Of a stretch of DNA of 7,581 nt, positions 6,473 through 7,581 are shown piece by piece (position 1 is the stretch's first letter; each line of letters starts with the position of its first letter). Made by a program: the position numbers and the translations under genes. The notes beneath the pieces are model-generated. The model was given only the letters and a program-made list of their open reading frames with translations, was not told the DNA's origin and made no database searches. Origin of the DNA: CAZBWE01 sp964495465 (GTDB taxonomy: Bacteria > Planctomycetota > Phycisphaerae > Sedimentisphaerales > Anaerobacaceae); contig CAZBWE010000097.1 of NCBI GenBank assembly GCA_964495465.1, positions 1 to 7,581 on the forward strand. The letters run 5' to 3'.

Positions 6473-6614
6473 CAAATTGCAGCCAATGGTCTGCGGGAAA
6501 TTAGCTATATCACACGTCCTCATAAGCCATTTCCTGTCTGCTGGAATTTCCAGCCCTTCGTGAAATTCCCCAATTCCCGTTCTTCGCAGCCTTGAATTCT
6601 TTGCAGACTTGCTG
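6473..6614 (-). other. Presumed upstream region of the prepilin-like gene
   Basis: Lies between the terminator of the elongation-factor-like gene and the assembly gap. I recognise no protein in any frame; several frames are open but do not resemble a known family. It contains the 15-base dyad at 6540-6554. It probably holds the promoter and leader of the prepilin-like gene, but I cannot pick a convincing -10/-35 pair. Confidence 0.4.
6540..6554. promoter_or_regulatory. Perfect 7-bp inverted repeat, operator-like dyad
   Basis: GCTGGAATTTCCAGC reads as two 7-base arms around one central base. It lies in the leader region of the - strand prepilin-like gene, where a dimeric repressor or activator could bind. 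No T-run follows, so it is not a terminator. Function is inferred from position and symmetry only. Confidence 0.3.
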
Positions 6615-6638
6615 AAAAAACCGGGGCAAACGCACCGA
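6615..6638 (-). terminator. Intrinsic terminator of the elongation-factor-like gene
   Basis: On the - strand, TCGGTGC and GCCCCGG pair around a GTTT loop (six Watson-Crick pairs, one G-U, one mismatch). They are followed at once by six Ts (6620 down to 6615). It starts 22 bases after the stop codon of the gene at 6661-6915. Confidence 0.6.
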
Positions 6639-6660
6639 GCTCCATTGGGCAAGTCACAGC

Positions 6661-6915
6661 TCACTCAGTAACCTTATAAACCTCATCGCCTTTTCTTACG
6701 CGGTCTGAGACCTTTACTCCAACGGAGTCTCCGGCTTTGGCTTCTTCGACGGGTGCATTGTCAATCTGCATCGAGCCAACAATCAGCTCAAGGTCGGTGG
6801 TATGGCCTTTAATATGGATTTTATCTCCCGCATTCAGGGGCCCTGTCAGCTCGATAGCAGCTACTACCGGCCGGGCAAAAAAGTCTGATACCGTTCCAAT
6901 TTTCTCCTCAGGCAT
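6661..6915 (-). CDS. Stand-alone translation elongation factor domain II-like protein
   Basis: An 84-aa protein that reads as a single beta-barrel of the EF-Tu/IF2 domain II type. It has an N-terminal KIGTVSDFFARPVVAAIEL strand pair (5-23), the barrel signature GPLNAGDKIHIKGHTTDLEL (25-44), SMQIDNAPVEEAKAGDSVGVKV (48-69) and RKGDEVYKV (74-82). There is no GTPase domain. Small proteins of this kind are annotated as translation elongation factor-like in archaea and several bacterial phyla; their function is not established to my knowledge. An upstream in-frame ATG at 6954 exists, but the start at 6915 is decided by an AAGGAGGTT ribosome site seven bases before it. The gene looks like its own unit, with a possible promoter at 6972-6999 and a terminator at 6615-6638. 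The excellent ribosome site, unlike the weak ones of its neighbours, suggests high expression. Confidence 0.83.
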   Translation of the reverse strand: MPEEKIGTVSDFFARPVVAAIELTGPLNAGDKIHIKGHTTDLELIVGSMQIDNAPVEEAKAGDSVGVKVSDRVRKGDEVYKVTE

Positions 6916-6920
6916 TTTAT

Positions 6921-6929
6921 AACCTCCTT
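6921..6929 (-). promoter_or_regulatory. Strong Shine-Dalgarno site of the elongation-factor-like gene
   Basis: AAGGAGGTT on the - strand, with its GGAGG core at 6923-6927 and about seven bases before the ATG at 6915. It is a near-perfect anti-16S match and selects this ATG over the in-frame ATG at 6954. Confidence 0.85.
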
Positions 6930-6971
6930 TATGTTTAATTGTTTCTATTATCATAACTATACGCCATTGGT

Positions 6972-6999
6972 ATTGTAACTTAACGGTTCTTTAGTGCAA
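6972..6999 (-). promoter_or_regulatory. Possible sigma-70-type promoter for the elongation-factor-like gene
   Basis: On the - strand, TTGCAC (6999-6994) and TACAAT (6977-6972) are separated by 16 bases. The -10 has one mismatch to consensus, the -35 is weaker. It lies about 57 bases upstream of the ATG in an otherwise AT-rich leader. Other AT-rich hexamers nearby could also serve. Confidence 0.33.
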
Positions 7000-7082
7000 G
7001 ATAATGTTTACACTCGCGGCAGGCGAAATTTGAAGGCACAACCCCCCTCACAAGCAACGGGGCTGCTCTTTCTTATATGCAA

Positions 7083-7111
7083 TAAAAAAAGGCAAGTCAA
7101 AAACCTGCCTT
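7083..7111 (-). terminator. Intrinsic terminator of the PEP-CTERM gene
   Basis: On the - strand, AAGGCA (7111-7106) pairs with TGCCTT (7094-7089), with an additional inner G-C pair possible beyond one mismatch. A run of Ts (7090 down to 7084) overlaps and follows the stem. It lies 26 bases after the TAG of the gene ending at 7138, the expected place. Confidence 0.7.
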
Positions 7112-7137
7112 GTTTAGCACTAAATAAAACCGCCGTC

Positions 7138-7581
7138 CTATTTGCGGCGACGCAGGAAAATTCCTCCGATGCCCAGCAGCAAAAGCGTGGCCGGCTCAGG
7201 AATAACGTCAGCTTGTTTTGGTTTCCAACCGTCCGAAGGGTTGAGAGTCCAGTTAACTAGTCCTCCATTGATATTCATGTTCCAGTGTGTCCAAGCTGTG
7301 AGCTGCCCATCGTTAAAGAATGCCCAGTCCAATTCAAGCGGCTGGGACATGGGAAGGTCACCGGCCAAAGTTGTTGTCCAGCTTAGCGAGGTAACGGCAG
7401 GCCCAGACCACGAAGCTAATGTCGGTCCATCTAAAACTAAACCCCAGTTGGGATTGCTAATATTTGAAATTGCCGGACTTTCGAATACATCGGACCCCGA
7501 GGCAATCCTCACGGCAGCAAGATTGTATAGACCAATGCCGCTTGCGCTGGCGGGGAAGCTCCAACTATTGCCAGTGTAAGG
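7138..7581 (-). CDS. PEP-CTERM sorting-domain protein, C-terminal part
   Basis: The frame is open from the right edge to a TAG at 7138-7140, so only the last 147 residues are visible; the GTG at 7512 is an internal codon rather than a convincing start. The end has the complete tripartite PEP-CTERM signal: VIPEPATLLLLG (126-137), a short hydrophobic helix and the basic tail RRRK (144-147). Family knowledge: such proteins are exported by Sec, then recognised and cleaved by an exosortase for display in extracellular matrix or envelope. The rest is rich in Ser, Thr, Asn, Trp and Gly (WSGPAVTSLSWTTTLAG, WTHWNMNINGG), fitting a secreted beta-rich domain of unknown function. No exosortase is visible. 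A terminator follows at 7083-7111, so it is separately transcribed from the elongation-factor-like gene downstream. Confidence 0.88.
   Translation of the reverse strand, partial: PYTGNSWSFPASASGIGLYNLAAVRIASGSDVFESPAISNISNPNWGLVLDGPTLASWSGPAVTSLSWTTTLAGDLPMSQPLELDWAFFNDGQLTAWTHWNMNINGGLVNWTLNPSDGWKPKQADVIPEPATLLLLGIGGIFLRRRK

Noticed and set aside
6473..6486. An ATG right of the gap as the prepilin-like start
   Set aside because: The link across the gap relies on the arbitrary 100-N length, and the residues MAAI do not resemble a prepilin leader.
6473..6664. Open - strand frame reading through the region before the gap
   Set aside because: It runs across a good terminator, overlaps the end of the neighbouring gene and resembles no family I know. 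Short open frames are expected by chance.
7030..7080. Possible riboswitch or small RNA in the C-rich stretch between the elongation-factor-like and PEP-CTERM genes
   Set aside because: Only a weak CCCC/GGGG pairing is found, with no known aptamer motif. The stretch is simply intergenic.
7142..7579. 145-residue + strand open frame opposite the PEP-CTERM gene
   Set aside because: The - strand has the clear sorting signal and a terminator in the right place; the + frame has no recognisable content.

Overview
The window looks like a contig from an uncultured Planctomycetota bacterium, most likely class Phycisphaerae. This is inferred from the mix of families: a small protein of the Planctomycetes/Verrucomicrobia-restricted Minf_1886 type, a prepilin-like protein with the exact H-X9-DG motif, a PEP-CTERM surface protein, and a tmk-holB-ricT-metG housekeeping cluster. 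A run of exactly 100 Ns (6373-6472) is a scaffolding placeholder, so this is a draft assembly.

Positions 5-4877 (+ strand) hold four closely spaced housekeeping genes that read as one operon. They encode thymidylate kinase, the DNA polymerase III delta-prime clamp-loader subunit, a RicT/YaaT (PSP1-domain) protein and a full-length methionyl-tRNA synthetase with a fused C-terminal tRNA-binding domain. A similar tmk-holB-yaaT-metG order is known in Firmicutes. Together the genes cover dTTP supply, replisome loading, RNA-processing control and translation.

Positions 4878-5117 are non-coding but structured. They contain a long imperfect hairpin directly after metG, a 74-bp REP/MITE-like element made of two inverted hairpins (4998-5071), and two overlapping, mutually exclusive small stem-loops just before the next gene. 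A 117-aa Minf_1886-family protein (+) follows at 5118-5471. The 148 bases after it (5472-5619) hold only weak inverted repeats.

From 5620 to the right edge everything reads on the - strand. First comes an H-X9-DG prepilin-like protein whose N-terminus is lost in the N gap. Next is a stand-alone 84-aa protein resembling domain II of translation elongation factors, with a very strong Shine-Dalgarno sequence and its own terminator. Last is the C-terminal part of a PEP-CTERM protein, also followed by a terminator.

I do not see a coherent undescribed multi-gene system. The points most worth a second look are the paired-hairpin repeat with compensatory differences, the metG-trailing hairpin, the gap sitting on the prepilin N-terminus, the orphan elongation-factor-like protein and the lineage-restricted Minf_1886 protein.
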